Shown: positions 1 through 7,886 of the stretch, in pieces
Layout of the letters: each line of letters starts with the position of its first letter
Position numbering within the stretch: position 1 is the stretch's first letter
Assembly: GCA_965224435.1 (NCBI GenBank)
Contig: OZ245048.1
Span: 3,472,001-3,536,000 of the forward strand
From: JAJRQY01 sp965224435
GTDB lineage: Bacteria > Actinomycetota > Acidimicrobiia > Acidimicrobiales > SZUA-35
Direction: 5' to 3'
DNA: 64,000 bases
The notes under the pieces: model-generated
Database searches by the model: none
The model's input: the letters and a program-made list of their open reading frames with translations, nothing else
Told to the model about the DNA's origin: nothing
Made by a program: the position numbers and the translations under genes

Positions 1-888
1 GACTCCCCCACCTATCTTGGCGGCCTTTCCAGCCACGAGATCCTGCTGGTCGACCCAGCTCGCCTGGTCTGGGATCTCAAGGTCGCGGTCGAGTCGTTGG
101 GAGGAGTCATCCACGACCAGAGTCGAGTGACCGGAATCGAACCCGACGGAAGCAAGCTCGTCGTTATGGCCGGAACCGGTTCGGCTGCTGGCATGGTCAG
201 TGCGGAGCGGGTCATCGTGGCCACCAATGCCTGGGCCGAACCAGGCAAGTACATCCGTCACTATGTGCTTCCGATCTATGACCACGTCTTGATGACCGAG
301 CCGCTGTCCGGCCAGCAGATGACGTCCATTGGGTGGTCAGGCCGAGAAGGTTTGGCTGATAGTGCCAATCAGTTTCACTATTACCGACTCACCGAGGACA
401 ATCGCATCTTGTGGGGTGGCTATGACGCCAACTACTACTTCAACAACGGCATGGGTCCGAAGTACGAGAACCTGATCGACTCACACAAGCTCATCGCTGG
501 CCACTTCTTTGAGACCTTCCCTCAACTTGAAGGTCTCGGTTTCAGCCATCGGTGGGCCGGACCAATCGGTACTACCTCCAAGTTCGCTGCTGCTTTCGGA
601 ACGCGACACAAGGGGAAGCTGGCCTGGGTTGCTGGCTACACCGGTCTTGGAGTCGGAGCTTCTCGCTTCGGAGCACGGGTTGCCCTTGACCTGGTTGATG
701 GCAAGACAACGGAGCGGACCGAGTTGGAGATGGTCCGCAAGAAGCCAATACCGATTCCCCCCGAACCTCTGCGCTATGCCGCAGTCCAGCTGACCCGCCG
801 AGCCATTGTTCGCTCAGATGCCAATGACGGCAAGCGAGGCCCCCTGCTCCAGGTCTTGGATAAGTTTGGCGTTGGCTTCGACAGCTAG
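1..888 (+). CDS. FAD-dependent amine/amino-acid oxidase (DAO family), 5' end missing
   Basis: The frame is open from base 1, so the N-terminal Rossmann part lies outside the window; 295 codons are visible. The fragment has the DAO-fold motif VIVATNAWAE (FAD-domain strand), a substrate-domain stretch containing LPIYDHVLMTEPL, and the C-terminal RWAGPIG...GYTGLGVGAS segment that closes over FAD. This pattern is typical of gamma-glutamylputrescine oxidase/glycine-oxidase-like enzymes, which oxidise an amine with O2 to an imine and H2O2. The exact substrate cannot be read from the sequence. The gene converges with the DUF2786 gene and overlaps its stop by four bases. Confidence 0.85.
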   Translation, partial: DSPTYLGGLSSHEILLVDPARLVWDLKVAVESLGGVIHDQSRVTGIEPDGSKLVVMAGTGSAAGMVSAERVIVATNAWAEPGKYIRHYVLPIYDHVLMTEPLSGQQMTSIGWSGREGLADSANQFHYYRLTEDNRILWGGYDANYYFNNGMGPKYENLIDSHKLIAGHFFETFPQLEGLGFSHRWAGPIGTTSKFAAAFGTRHKGKLAWVAGYTGLGVGASRFGARVALDLVDGKTTERTELEMVRKKPIPIPPEPLRYAAVQLTRRAIVRSDANDGKRGPLLQVLDKFGVGFDS

Positions 889-2117
889 GACGACCCGAGC
901 GCGCCTTGTGCCTGAGCACGCAAGTGTCGCTCCGAATCCAGTTGGGCTTGGTTGGCAAAACGATGACCCGCGTCCAGGCCATCGACATTGGATACCGAGG
1001 TTCGAATAGTCCCCAACTTCGGGAAGGCATCGTTGAGCGCCTGTTCGACTGCTTCGGACCGTCTGGCCAAGACCGGCAGAAAGTCCAACCCAGTCTCTTG
1101 TTGATGTGAGCCATGGGCAGCAGCCGTTGCCTCGGCCAGCCGCTCCCCAATTCGGCCAGCAAACCCGTGCCAGAAGGCGTTGCGCCACGACCGAGTTGAT
1201 GACTTACCCTGCCAATCGGTCTTCGCTCCCGAAGCCAGCACTGCCCCGGTTCCTTGCAGCAGGAGCGAGGTGAACAAGACTTCCACCAAATGGAGGTCAG
1301 ACTGATGCCCGATGAGGGTGGCGGTCTTTCGACTCTGGCCCCAAACACAACGGCAGTTGTTGGCCTCGGCAACTCCGGCCAGAAGCATGAACTTGGCCTT
1401 GGCGTATGGGTCGGAGATGTAGACCTTGCGACCGCCAGGAACATCCAAGGTGTCGGCCAACAAGGCGACATCGATGGAGTACCGGGTGATCAATTCTTGG
1501 GCCTTGGCCGAGAAGGCCTCGGCTTCGTGTTCGTACTCGGAAGCCTCGGCCTTGGAAAGCAGCGCACGAACCTTGGCCAACATGCCATCAGACGATCCTG
1601 CAGCACTATTCGCCCGATGGTTCCAACCGGGCTGAGTTGGAAGGGCCTCAAAGATTGGCTGCGGTGCGCCTTTCTCGCAGACCATGGCCAGGAACGAAAC
1701 GGCTAAGGCCAGACGGGCCTGGTCCGGCTGACCAAACCCGACCTGGTACCGGTGGTGAAACTGTGGCCAGTAGGGCTTGTCCTGGTCCCACCAGGGCGTG
1801 ATGGCTCCTTGGGAGTCGGCCTGATCGGTCCAGAGGGAGCCAGCTTGGGCATGCCAGCCGACTCGGTTGAGGGCCAAGGCGTCGGCAAAAATTGCTCGAT
1901 CAATCGAGCCATCATCGACCATGGACCGGGCGACGTCTTCTGGATGCCAACCCTTTTCCCACGCCCGATCAAGTCGCGAGGCCAATTCGGCGATTGATGC
2001 AAGCCCGGCAGGATCACTACCTGATTGCTTAGCGACGGGTTGGCCCGTGCGTGATCTGTTGTTTTGAGTGCTTTGGCGGTTGCTCTTGTTCTTCCGCCCT
2101 CGGCCGTTCCGTGACAT
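885..2117 (-). CDS. DUF2786 domain protein
   Basis: A 410-residue protein starting at the ATG at 2117, which has a CCGGAG Shine-Dalgarno five bases upstream; a longer in-frame start at 2201 lacks one. The N-terminus is basic and low-complexity (MSRNGRGRKNKSNRQS). The middle carries the DUF2786 signature: LLSKAEASEYEHEAEAF, then AQELITRYSID. Downstream there is a conserved stretch around ANNCRCVWG and IGHQSDLHLVEVLF. Family function is unknown; the domain is common in actinobacteria. Cytoplasmic, with no membrane segment seen. Confidence 0.8.
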   Translation of the reverse strand: MSRNGRGRKNKSNRQSTQNNRSRTGQPVAKQSGSDPAGLASIAELASRLDRAWEKGWHPEDVARSMVDDGSIDRAIFADALALNRVGWHAQAGSLWTDQADSQGAITPWWDQDKPYWPQFHHRYQVGFGQPDQARLALAVSFLAMVCEKGAPQPIFEALPTQPGWNHRANSAAGSSDGMLAKVRALLSKAEASEYEHEAEAFSAKAQELITRYSIDVALLADTLDVPGGRKVYISDPYAKAKFMLLAGVAEANNCRCVWGQSRKTATLIGHQSDLHLVEVLFTSLLLQGTGAVLASGAKTDWQGKSSTRSWRNAFWHGFAGRIGERLAEATAAAHGSHQQETGLDFLPVLARRSEAVEQALNDAFPKLGTIRTSVSNVDGLDAGHRFANQAQLDSERHLRAQAQGALGSS

Positions 2118-2263
2118 GTTTACTCCGGTGTAGTCCAGCAATACTGCCTTGCAGCAATCCGGGGAAGCCTTCGCACCATAGGGCGGAGCAGTGACAGCCA
2201 CGTCCAGCCTTCACTCCTTCACTGTCTCTACTGCCAAGCCGTCAACGGCCGAGACTGAAGGCT

Positions 2264-2971
2264 ATGCACGCCATCTCTCGCGTGAGTGAGCGAATTGAAC
2301 AGATCGAAACCAGGATCGCCGAACGAGCCCCCGATGTTGAGGGGCGCTTTGGCGCGGTCCTGGATGCCGAGCTTGGCGGTGCCACCGACGTGAGTTTTGA
2401 GCCGCCTTCCACCCTGGCTGCAGCAGTCAGCTTGTCGACTTCAGCACGAGTTGGTGCAAGGCTTGGAGCTGGCAATCCCGTGCTCGGAATCTCGTCCTAC
2501 GGCTCGACCGGATTCAGTCCAATCGGTGCGACGCCGGCCGAAGTTCGCTCCCCGGGCAACTACGGGCCCCTCACCCCACCAGCCGAGCTCGCAAGTTTCG
2601 GCAATGGCACCATTCCCTCCACCGCGCTGGCACCAATCGGTGTTGACGAGCACCGGCTCTGGTCCCCGGCCGCCCAGTCATTCCAGCAGTTGAATGCTGC
2701 AGCCCGAGCAGAGGGCATCAATATCGGGGTGACCGATTCATACCGCTCGATCGAGGGCCAGCGAGCGGTCGCCGCCGAGAAGGGCTTGTATAGCCAGGGC
2801 GGATTGGCCGCTACTCCGGGCACCAGCAATCACGGCTGGGGCATGGCTCTGGACCTTGACCTAGACAGCGATGCACAGGCTTGGATGCGAGCAAATGGTC
2901 CCCGCTTCGGCTTTGTCGAAGATGTGCCTCGTGAACCCTGGCATTGGACCTATCGCCCGGCCAGTCTCTAA
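2264..2971 (+). CDS. M15-family (VanY-like) peptidoglycan carboxypeptidase
   Basis: A 235-residue protein. The last ~110 residues form a VanY/D-Ala-D-Ala carboxypeptidase domain: DSYRS, then SNHGWGMALDLD (zinc-binding His and Asp) and EPWHWTY (catalytic Glu and zinc His). The first ~40 residues are helical and charged (RVSERIEQIETRIAER), followed by a flexible Ala/Ser/Gly/Pro linker. I see no signal peptide, so export may need another route, or the domain may belong to an appendage or phage-like system. The start ATG is preceded by GAAGG, unusually close. It is divergent from the DUF2786 gene. Confidence 0.8.
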   Translation: MHAISRVSERIEQIETRIAERAPDVEGRFGAVLDAELGGATDVSFEPPSTLAAAVSLSTSARVGARLGAGNPVLGISSYGSTGFSPIGATPAEVRSPGNYGPLTPPAELASFGNGTIPSTALAPIGVDEHRLWSPAAQSFQQLNAAARAEGINIGVTDSYRSIEGQRAVAAEKGLYSQGGLAATPGTSNHGWGMALDLDLDSDAQAWMRANGPRFGFVEDVPREPWHWTYRPASL

Positions 2972-3003
2972 GTCAGCTGCCTGTCTTCTGGTTAGCAAGC
3001 TGG

Positions 3004-4317
3004 TTACGTGATCGTACGAAACGTCCGCTCGATGCTGGTCGCTGTTTCCTCTTCGATGCCGGCCTCCTCAGCGAACCGAGACCATTGCTGGACCGCTCCA
3101 TCCACGCGATCAATCACTGGGCCCGCCTCAGCATTGGACAGGTTCGCTCCGACTCCGAGGCTCAGCAAATCCGAACGCTCGAACAGGTCTCGCTTGGCGT
3201 TGATGCTCATCTGATGGGTGCTAGTCCAAGCCCCGGCAGGGTTGTAGGAATAGGTGACGTCATAGGCCGGCGACAGCGACCAGGCACCGGTTTGCTCCAT
3301 CAGGAACGCAATGTTCTTGGTGTGGTCATCCTGGTTTCGAGCAATGACATTGAACACGGCTCGGCGAAACTGCTCCTCTAACTCCAGCCGACTTAAGCCC
3401 AGTCGACGCATGACCTGTAGGGCCTGTTCATAGCCATGCGCTCCTGCTTGGTTGAAGTCGAAGTGGGCCATGGCGGCGAGGGTCTGCATGTGCAATCGGT
3501 TTCCGTCCGGACGGTCAAAGCGTTCGGTCATGAAATGGGCCCGGCCACCTTCTTCCAACAATCGACACCGGCTCATCGTGAGCCCGGCCTCCTTGGCCAT
3601 TAGCGAATAGGCGAATTCGATTCGACCAAAGCCGCTTGGATCAGCCAACTCCTTGTCACGGTTGCCAGAGACTCCATCGAATTTTAGCAACCAATGGGTG
3701 AACCCCTCAGGAAGATCAAGCTGGCCTGACCTCACTTCACCCGTTTGCTCATTCCAGCCGATAACGGCCTTGGCCCGCGCTCCACCAGCCGAGGTGCCAA
3801 CCTGAATAATGGCGCTGAGGTCGACCTCATCCAGCTCGGCTGAAGTCGATTCAGAGCGCAGATGAAGTTGCTCCTTGCTGGCGAGCGCAAGCGATACCAG
3901 GTCCACCAGTCTAGCGATGTCCAATTGTCGGCTCGGGGCAGCCTCGTTCCCAAGTGCGGGCTTGAACTCAAGTGCCCCCATTCCGCGGGATCCGACATAG
4001 CCGAGACGTTCGATTGGGCTGAACCCCACGGCTGTCCTGCCTTGAGCAGCCAGCCACCGGTCGATCAGGATGTTGCCAAACTTGTCGGGCAAGACATCGG
4101 CCAGCATTCCGGGCAGGCCAAGATAGGTCTGGCGACTGAGTTCGGGAAAGGAGTAGATCGTTTCCCCTAGTGGCATGGTCAGAGGAGCAAGTTGAATACC
4201 GCTCTTCTGGAAGTTCCTTTCATACTCAAAGGCTGCCAGGTCCCGCGTTGGATCCCAGGAGACGGCCCCGATTGTTCGACCCCACATCCGGACCTCGGCG
4301 ACCTCCACTGCGGCCAT
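3004..4317 (-). CDS. hipA: HipA-family serine/threonine kinase toxin
   Basis: 437 residues when started at the ATG at 4317, which shares its A with the TGA stop of hipB (TGATG); the frame also offers a start at 4338. HipA hallmarks are present: an N-terminal subdomain with YSFPELSRQTYLGLPGMLADVLPD, the glycine-rich ATP loop region GGARAKA, the lysine-containing strand LLKFDG, the catalytic segment ARNQDDHTKN and the metal-binding SPAYDV. HipA kinases phosphorylate translation factors such as GltX and induce dormancy, and are neutralised by HipB. All kinase residues look intact, so it is probably functional. Confidence 0.93.
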   Translation of the reverse strand: MAAVEVAEVRMWGRTIGAVSWDPTRDLAAFEYERNFQKSGIQLAPLTMPLGETIYSFPELSRQTYLGLPGMLADVLPDKFGNILIDRWLAAQGRTAVGFSPIERLGYVGSRGMGALEFKPALGNEAAPSRQLDIARLVDLVSLALASKEQLHLRSESTSAELDEVDLSAIIQVGTSAGGARAKAVIGWNEQTGEVRSGQLDLPEGFTHWLLKFDGVSGNRDKELADPSGFGRIEFAYSLMAKEAGLTMSRCRLLEEGGRAHFMTERFDRPDGNRLHMQTLAAMAHFDFNQAGAHGYEQALQVMRRLGLSRLELEEQFRRAVFNVIARNQDDHTKNIAFLMEQTGAWSLSPAYDVTYSYNPAGAWTSTHQMSINAKRDLFERSDLLSLGVGANLSNAEAGPVIDRVDGAVQQWSRFAEEAGIEEETATSIERTFRTIT

Positions 4318-4664
4318 CAGCTCTCGCCCCAGGCCCATGACGACATCGCTGCTTCATTGGAACGACCCTCTCGACCCGTGGCTCGTTGTCGAGCATTACC
4401 CCGTTCGCGGAGCAGCTGCATTGGGCTGACGCCGGGATCAGGGAGAAAGGCTTCCAAGTTCTCCAGGCGATCCAGGACGCGCAAGACGGCAACCAGCGTG
4501 CTCAGGGAGAAGTCCTTTCCCCTCTCGACGTTGGAGATTGTGGCAGTCCGCAGTCCAGCTTCTCTTCCCACCACGGCTTGGGTTAGATTCTGGTTCAACC
4601 GTTCTTGACGCAGGCGCTGGCCGATCTCTTGGACGATTCGTTGATCTGACCATTCGTGATTCAC
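4317..4664 (-). CDS. hipB: HipB-like XRE-family antitoxin and autorepressor
   Basis: A 115-residue protein starting at GTG 4664 behind a strong AAGGAG. It has a helix-turn-helix of the Cro/CI type: LRQERLNQNLTQAVVGREAGLRTATISNVERG. A basic C-terminal tail follows. It sits directly upstream of hipA with TGATG coupling, as expected for antitoxin-first toxin-antitoxin operons. Two palindromes upstream (4704-4721 and 4745-4762) are its likely operators, giving autorepression. Confidence 0.9.
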   Translation of the reverse strand: MNHEWSDQRIVQEIGQRLRQERLNQNLTQAVVGREAGLRTATISNVERGKDFSLSTLVAVLRVLDRLENLEAFLPDPGVSPMQLLRERGNARQRATGREGRSNEAAMSSWAWGES

Positions 4665-4699
4665 GACAACTCCTTAGTGATCCTGACGTCGGTTCACCT

Positions 4700-4728
4700 A
4701 TGTTATACGCTATACCGTATTATGTCTA
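4700..4728 (-). promoter_or_regulatory. hipBA promoter overlapping operator O1
   Basis: On the minus strand TAGACA (4728-4723, five of six to the -35 consensus) is separated by 17 bases from TAACAT (4705-4700, four of six to the -10). The palindrome TATACG-N6-CGTATT at 4704-4721 fills the spacer, so a bound repressor would exclude RNA polymerase. Confidence 0.65.
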
Positions 4729-4744
4729 GGGCAGAGCAATGTAT

Positions 4745-4762
4745 TATACGTTTAAGCGTATA
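4745..4762. promoter_or_regulatory. HipB operator O2 (TATACG-N6-CGTATA)
   Basis: A perfect inverted repeat with 6-base arms and a 6-base spacer. It repeats the pattern of O1 at 4704-4721 with one mismatch. Centre-to-centre distance is 41 bp, close to four helical turns, which would put two HipB dimers on the same face of the DNA. Confidence 0.65.
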
Positions 4763-4776
4763 CTCCGTAGCTCTTG

Positions 4777-5082
4777 TCAAGTCTTGACGATGACAGTTGT
4801 GGTGACAACCCTTCCCCGAGTCGAATACACCGTTCTCCACGAAGTGCTGATCACAGCTTTCCGTAGCAGCAGAGCTAGACGCTCAATGAAGTCCCGGTCG
4901 CTTGGTCCGAAGAGGAGTCCGAAGAGCTCGAAATCGGCCGCATACTCGGCTCTGTTTCTAACGATCGATAAAGGAATGTTATCGGGCGCCAGGATTGCAG
5001 TCCGACAAACCAGAACAGTGTTCTTCAGACTCCAAGCTAGCCAATACTCGGATCGGTAGAGATTTGCCGTCAGAAGCCTGAA
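4777..5082 (-). pseudogene. start-less open frame downstream of SUKH gene; possible toxin/immunity remnant
   Basis: Immediately after the TAG of the SUKH gene, in the same frame, 101 codons run without a stop and end at TGA 4779-4777. There is no ATG or GTG near the beginning. The predicted residues look protein-like (NLYRSEYWLAWSL, RNRAEYAADFELFGLLFG, IERLALLLRKAV) but I recognise no family. It may be the tail of a lost toxin or immunity gene of the island, or a spurious frame. Apart from this frame and the hip operators, I see nothing in 4665-5082. Confidence 0.3.
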
Positions 5083-5721
5083 CTAAGGATAGGAAACGAT
5101 ATGACCCAAGCCCAGCTTGGCTAAGGCTGCCCTGTACTTCGGAACGCCACGAGAAGCGTCATCGGTCGTTTCGACCCGGGGAGTTCCGTCAGGAAGACCT
5201 CTACGGATCTTGGCCCGGTACCAGCCTGCTTCCGCCAAATCGGCAAGATTCGCCCAATACTCACCGAATGATGCCGCAAGGAGGGTGAAGGGGTCATCAA
5301 CTGCATGCGCGTCGTAGCCCCAAACCCTGCCCGCCACCCCCTCTTCCTCAGCTTCAACTACCACCAACTGACCAGCCGCTACCTGGATACAAACAATCTT
5401 GTGATCCTGCGGGCCCTCGCTCAAAGGACCCAACTTCTCAAGGAACTCGTAGTGGTCTTGAAACCCGTCTCTCTGAGTAGCAGTCTCCTCACCCAGTCCG
5501 CCAGGGGTTATCCAATGGTTTGATCCCAGTGGAAGACCACCGCCACAGAACCGATACAAGGTCTTCAGTTCCGCGGGCAACTCATATCCGAGGTCTTGTG
5601 CTGCTGCTGCCAGCTCTTCCTCGGTGGCTGGCGGCGGCAGAGTCGGATCAAGTCCAGTTCCAGTAAATGCTGCTGTCTGGAAGCGTTTCACGTTGGTGAT
5701 GAGATCTGGATGGCCAGGCAT
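5083..5721 (-). CDS. SUKH (SMI1/KNR4) immunity protein, copy 1
   Basis: A 212-residue protein with SUKH-fold features: LPPPATEEELAAAAQDLGYELPAELKTLYRFCGGG in the N-terminal half (the ExLG..LP..l...y...NGG-type signature) and a C-terminal half ending in FGEYWANLADLAEAGWY. SUKH proteins neutralise nuclease toxins, often of polymorphic toxin systems. Its ATG overlaps the TAA stop of the upstream NucA/NucB-type toxin gene (TAATG), so the two are co-translated, and the toxin is its presumed target. Confidence 0.85.
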   Translation of the reverse strand: MPGHPDLITNVKRFQTAAFTGTGLDPTLPPPATEEELAAAAQDLGYELPAELKTLYRFCGGGLPLGSNHWITPGGLGEETATQRDGFQDHYEFLEKLGPLSEGPQDHKIVCIQVAAGQLVVVEAEEEGVAGRVWGYDAHAVDDPFTLLAASFGEYWANLADLAEAGWYRAKIRRGLPDGTPRVETTDDASRGVPKYRAALAKLGLGHIVSYP

Positions 5722-6590
5722 TAGGTACAGGATGATCCAAGACAGAGGGTGGGGGCAAGATGATGAAACGGAAGGTCATTTAGGAGTCCGTCGTCGCCGA
5801 GTAACGGGATTTCTTCCAAGGGTGCAGGTATTGACAAGAACCACTCGTTGTCATCCACATGACACCTGGCATAGAAGGAGCCGAGTTCTCGGCCGGAGTC
5901 CTTATTGTGTTCGGCGTTGATGATGCGTAGGTGCGGAAGCGGGGTCTGAGGTTCGAGTGCGCGGTTGGTGGGTCCACCCTGGTTGGTGGCTTTCCAAGGA
6001 TACTCATCACAATTGTCTGTCTGGCGGTCATCAGGTTCGCAGTAGTAAGGGCTGGATGTATACCAATCACCAAGTGAGCGGCCTTGCCAACGTTTCAGTG
6101 GTATCCACTCTCTGTTCCCGGTAGGACCGTTGACCAGATTATCTGGGGCTTCGAGGGGTGAATCGTGAAATGGCAGCTGGGATGTTTCCGCGGGCGTGCC
6201 ATAGACAGCCTCACTCATATGCTGGGTAGCCTGATAAATCGGCTTGGATCCCCTCTTGGATGTGGACCTCGGATTGGTTCTCCCCGCAGGCACAATAATG
6301 CTGATACCCGTGCAAGCATGAGCAGCATCCTTGTATAGGTTTGGGCCCCAACCTGGCATGAGATTCAGGACAGTTTCTGTCGTCACCACTGTGAGACAAG
6401 TTGTTAGAGCGGTCTTGCCGATGTTTCTAACCAACTCTTCCCACCTTGATGGATCCCCGGACCAGTCGTCAGGAATCTCTGGAATAGTTGGTAACGCTTG
6501 ATTCAACATCAACTGGATTGCTTCGTCTTCTCCAGCGATCGAGGGGTTCCCACTGCCGTCAATTTCTATCCGTGGTGGGTCTGCTTCCAA
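5721..6590 (-). CDS. NucA/NucB-type DNase toxin tail (C-terminal part of a polymorphic toxin)
   Basis: The frame is open from about 6623. The first plausible start is TTG 6590 (289 residues), with no clear ribosome site. The C-terminal ~140 residues contain the NucA/NucB DNase signature NCDEYPW with ATNQGGPTN, then LPHLRIINAEHN and a conserved CHVDDNEWF. The N-terminal part (TETVLNLMPGWGPN, SKRGSKPIYQATQHMSEAVYG) looks like a pre-toxin linker. There is no secretion or trafficking domain and no signal peptide, so the head of the toxin gene has been lost. The nuclease assignment is from the motif; activity is not shown. Confidence 0.7.
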   Translation of the reverse strand: MEADPPRIEIDGSGNPSIAGEDEAIQLMLNQALPTIPEIPDDWSGDPSRWEELVRNIGKTALTTCLTVVTTETVLNLMPGWGPNLYKDAAHACTGISIIVPAGRTNPRSTSKRGSKPIYQATQHMSEAVYGTPAETSQLPFHDSPLEAPDNLVNGPTGNREWIPLKRWQGRSLGDWYTSSPYYCEPDDRQTDNCDEYPWKATNQGGPTNRALEPQTPLPHLRIINAEHNKDSGRELGSFYARCHVDDNEWFLSIPAPLEEIPLLGDDGLLNDLPFHHLAPTLCLGSSCT

Positions 6591-6733
6591 GATGTCACTG
6601 AAATTCTCAACCAGCCTTCTTCCTCACTAGCCCCTGGCGCCAAAGTCGAGTCCAGGCCGGTTCCCGCGAACGCGGCTTTCTGGAAGCGGAGCACGTTGTC
6701 AACGAGATCCTCAGGAAGAGGCCGGGTAACCAT
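6566..6733 (-). pseudogene. truncated SUKH immunity gene remnant
   Basis: The ATG at 6733 shares its A with the TGA of the upstream toxin tail (TGATG). The first ~40 residues (LVDNVLRFQKAAFAGTGLD, then TLAPGASEEE) match the N-termini of both full SUKH copies. After that, homology stops and the frame runs into the next toxin gene, ending at TAG 6568-6566. It is therefore a SUKH gene broken at about 6625 by recombination with the neighbouring toxin cassette. Confidence 0.8.
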
Positions 6734-7152
6734 CAGCTGCAACTCTCACCCAGGAAGATGGTTGGTATGAGGTGATGCATCGGTAGATCCTCCAAGGGCC
6801 CAGCGCCGGGTATCAACGGTATCAACGCCAATGGGGTGGGGATCGACATGAACCACTCTTCATCGTCGACGTGACACACATTGTAGAACGCTCCCAGCTC
6901 GCTGCCGGAAGCTTGGTTGTGACTCTTGTTGATAATCCTCAGGTGCGGTAACGGGCTTTGAGGCGCACCGGCCCGGTTCGTTGGTCCACCTTGATTGGTT
7001 GCCCACCACGGGTACTCATCGCAGTTATTGTCGGAATTCGTGACCTTGCAGTCATACGGCGGGAGTGTGTACCACGCTGGCTTCGGCCTTGGACGGGCTT
7101 GCCATCTCTCCAGAAGCAACCACGACACCGTTCCAGGCTGGCCATTCACCAC
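6733..7152 (-). pseudogene. NucA/NucB-type DNase toxin tail, second copy, head missing
   Basis: A 139-codon tail closely related to the toxin at 5721-6590. It shares NCDEYPWWATNQGGPTNR, PLPHLRIIN, CHVDDEEWFMSIP and the C-terminal Cys-x end. An in-frame TGA at 7173-7171 closes the frame upstream, and the upstream SUKH gene ends at 7199, so no head domain remains. The only candidate starts are two GTG codons at 7152 and 7149. This is the typical look of an orphan toxin cassette that becomes active only when recombined behind a full-length head gene. Confidence 0.75.
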
Positions 7153-7198
7153 TCCCGGGGCAGCGCGTGTTCACGCTCCTACGACCGAAGCGGAGTTC

Positions 7199-7819
7199 TC
7201 AGGGATAGGCAGCGATATGGCTGAGCCCAAGGCGAGCGAGATCAGCTACATACTTCGGATACGACTCGACCTCTTCAATAGCCTCGATCGACACCGACCC
7301 AGGAGGCCATTCGACAGCCTTGTACCAACCGGCTTCCGCGAGCTGCGCCAGATTGGACCAATACTCACCCATCGAAGACGCCAGCAGTGTCCAGGGATCT
7401 CCGATTCCCTGTCCGAAAAAGCTCCATACCCTGCCCGGAGCCAAGGCACTGTCAACCTCAACCATCACCTGGTCTGAGTCGGTGCCCTGGCAATAGACCA
7501 CGTTTCTGGCCCCAGGGCCTTCATTGAGCGGCCCAGGTGTATCAGCGAGAATGTCACGAAACGCGAATTCGTCTCTGTCCCAAAGCTCAGGAAGCTGCCT
7601 GACGGGATACCAAGAACGCACCCCCAGCGGGCGACCTCCGCCACAGAAACGGTACAGGGTCTTCAAGTCTTCAGGCAATTGGAACCCCAATTGCTGTTCG
7701 ACCTCTACTAGTTCTTCTTCTGTAGCTGGTGGGGGCAGGGTTGGGTCAAGCCCTGTTCCAGCAAACGCTGCTTTCTGGAAGCGGAGCACATTCTCAATCA
7801 GATCAGGATGGTCACTCAT
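7199..7819 (-). CDS. SUKH (SMI1/KNR4) immunity protein, copy 2
   Basis: A 206-residue paralogue of the SUKH protein at 5083-5721. It begins MSDHPDLIENVLRFQKAAFAGTGLD and contains LPEDLKTLYRFCGGG and MGEYWSNLAQLAEAGWYKA. The start at 7819 is chosen by alignment with copy 1 (MPGHPDL); a longer frame reaches 7855. It lies upstream of the headless toxin tail rather than downstream of one, so it is an orphan immunity gene that may protect against related strains. Confidence 0.85.
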   Translation of the reverse strand: MSDHPDLIENVLRFQKAAFAGTGLDPTLPPPATEEELVEVEQQLGFQLPEDLKTLYRFCGGGRPLGVRSWYPVRQLPELWDRDEFAFRDILADTPGPLNEGPGARNVVYCQGTDSDQVMVEVDSALAPGRVWSFFGQGIGDPWTLLASSMGEYWSNLAQLAEAGWYKAVEWPPGSVSIEAIEEVESYPKYVADLARLGLSHIAAYP

Positions 7820-7886
7820 CGTTAACAGTCTGGCCCGATGAACATGGTCGAGCAAGACTATTCACCCGACACTCTCGGGCCTCAGC

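Noticed and set aside
572..1471. 299-codon open frame antisense to the oxidase and DUF2786 genes
   Set aside because: It spans two genes with clear domain motifs, has a Pro/Ser/Arg-rich composition typical of antisense GC-rich frames and no recognisable domain.
4739..5059. 106-codon plus-strand frame starting in the hip operator region
   Set aside because: Basic, Ser/Arg-rich composition without motif, starts inside HipB operator O2 region; the opposite strand frame looks more protein-like.
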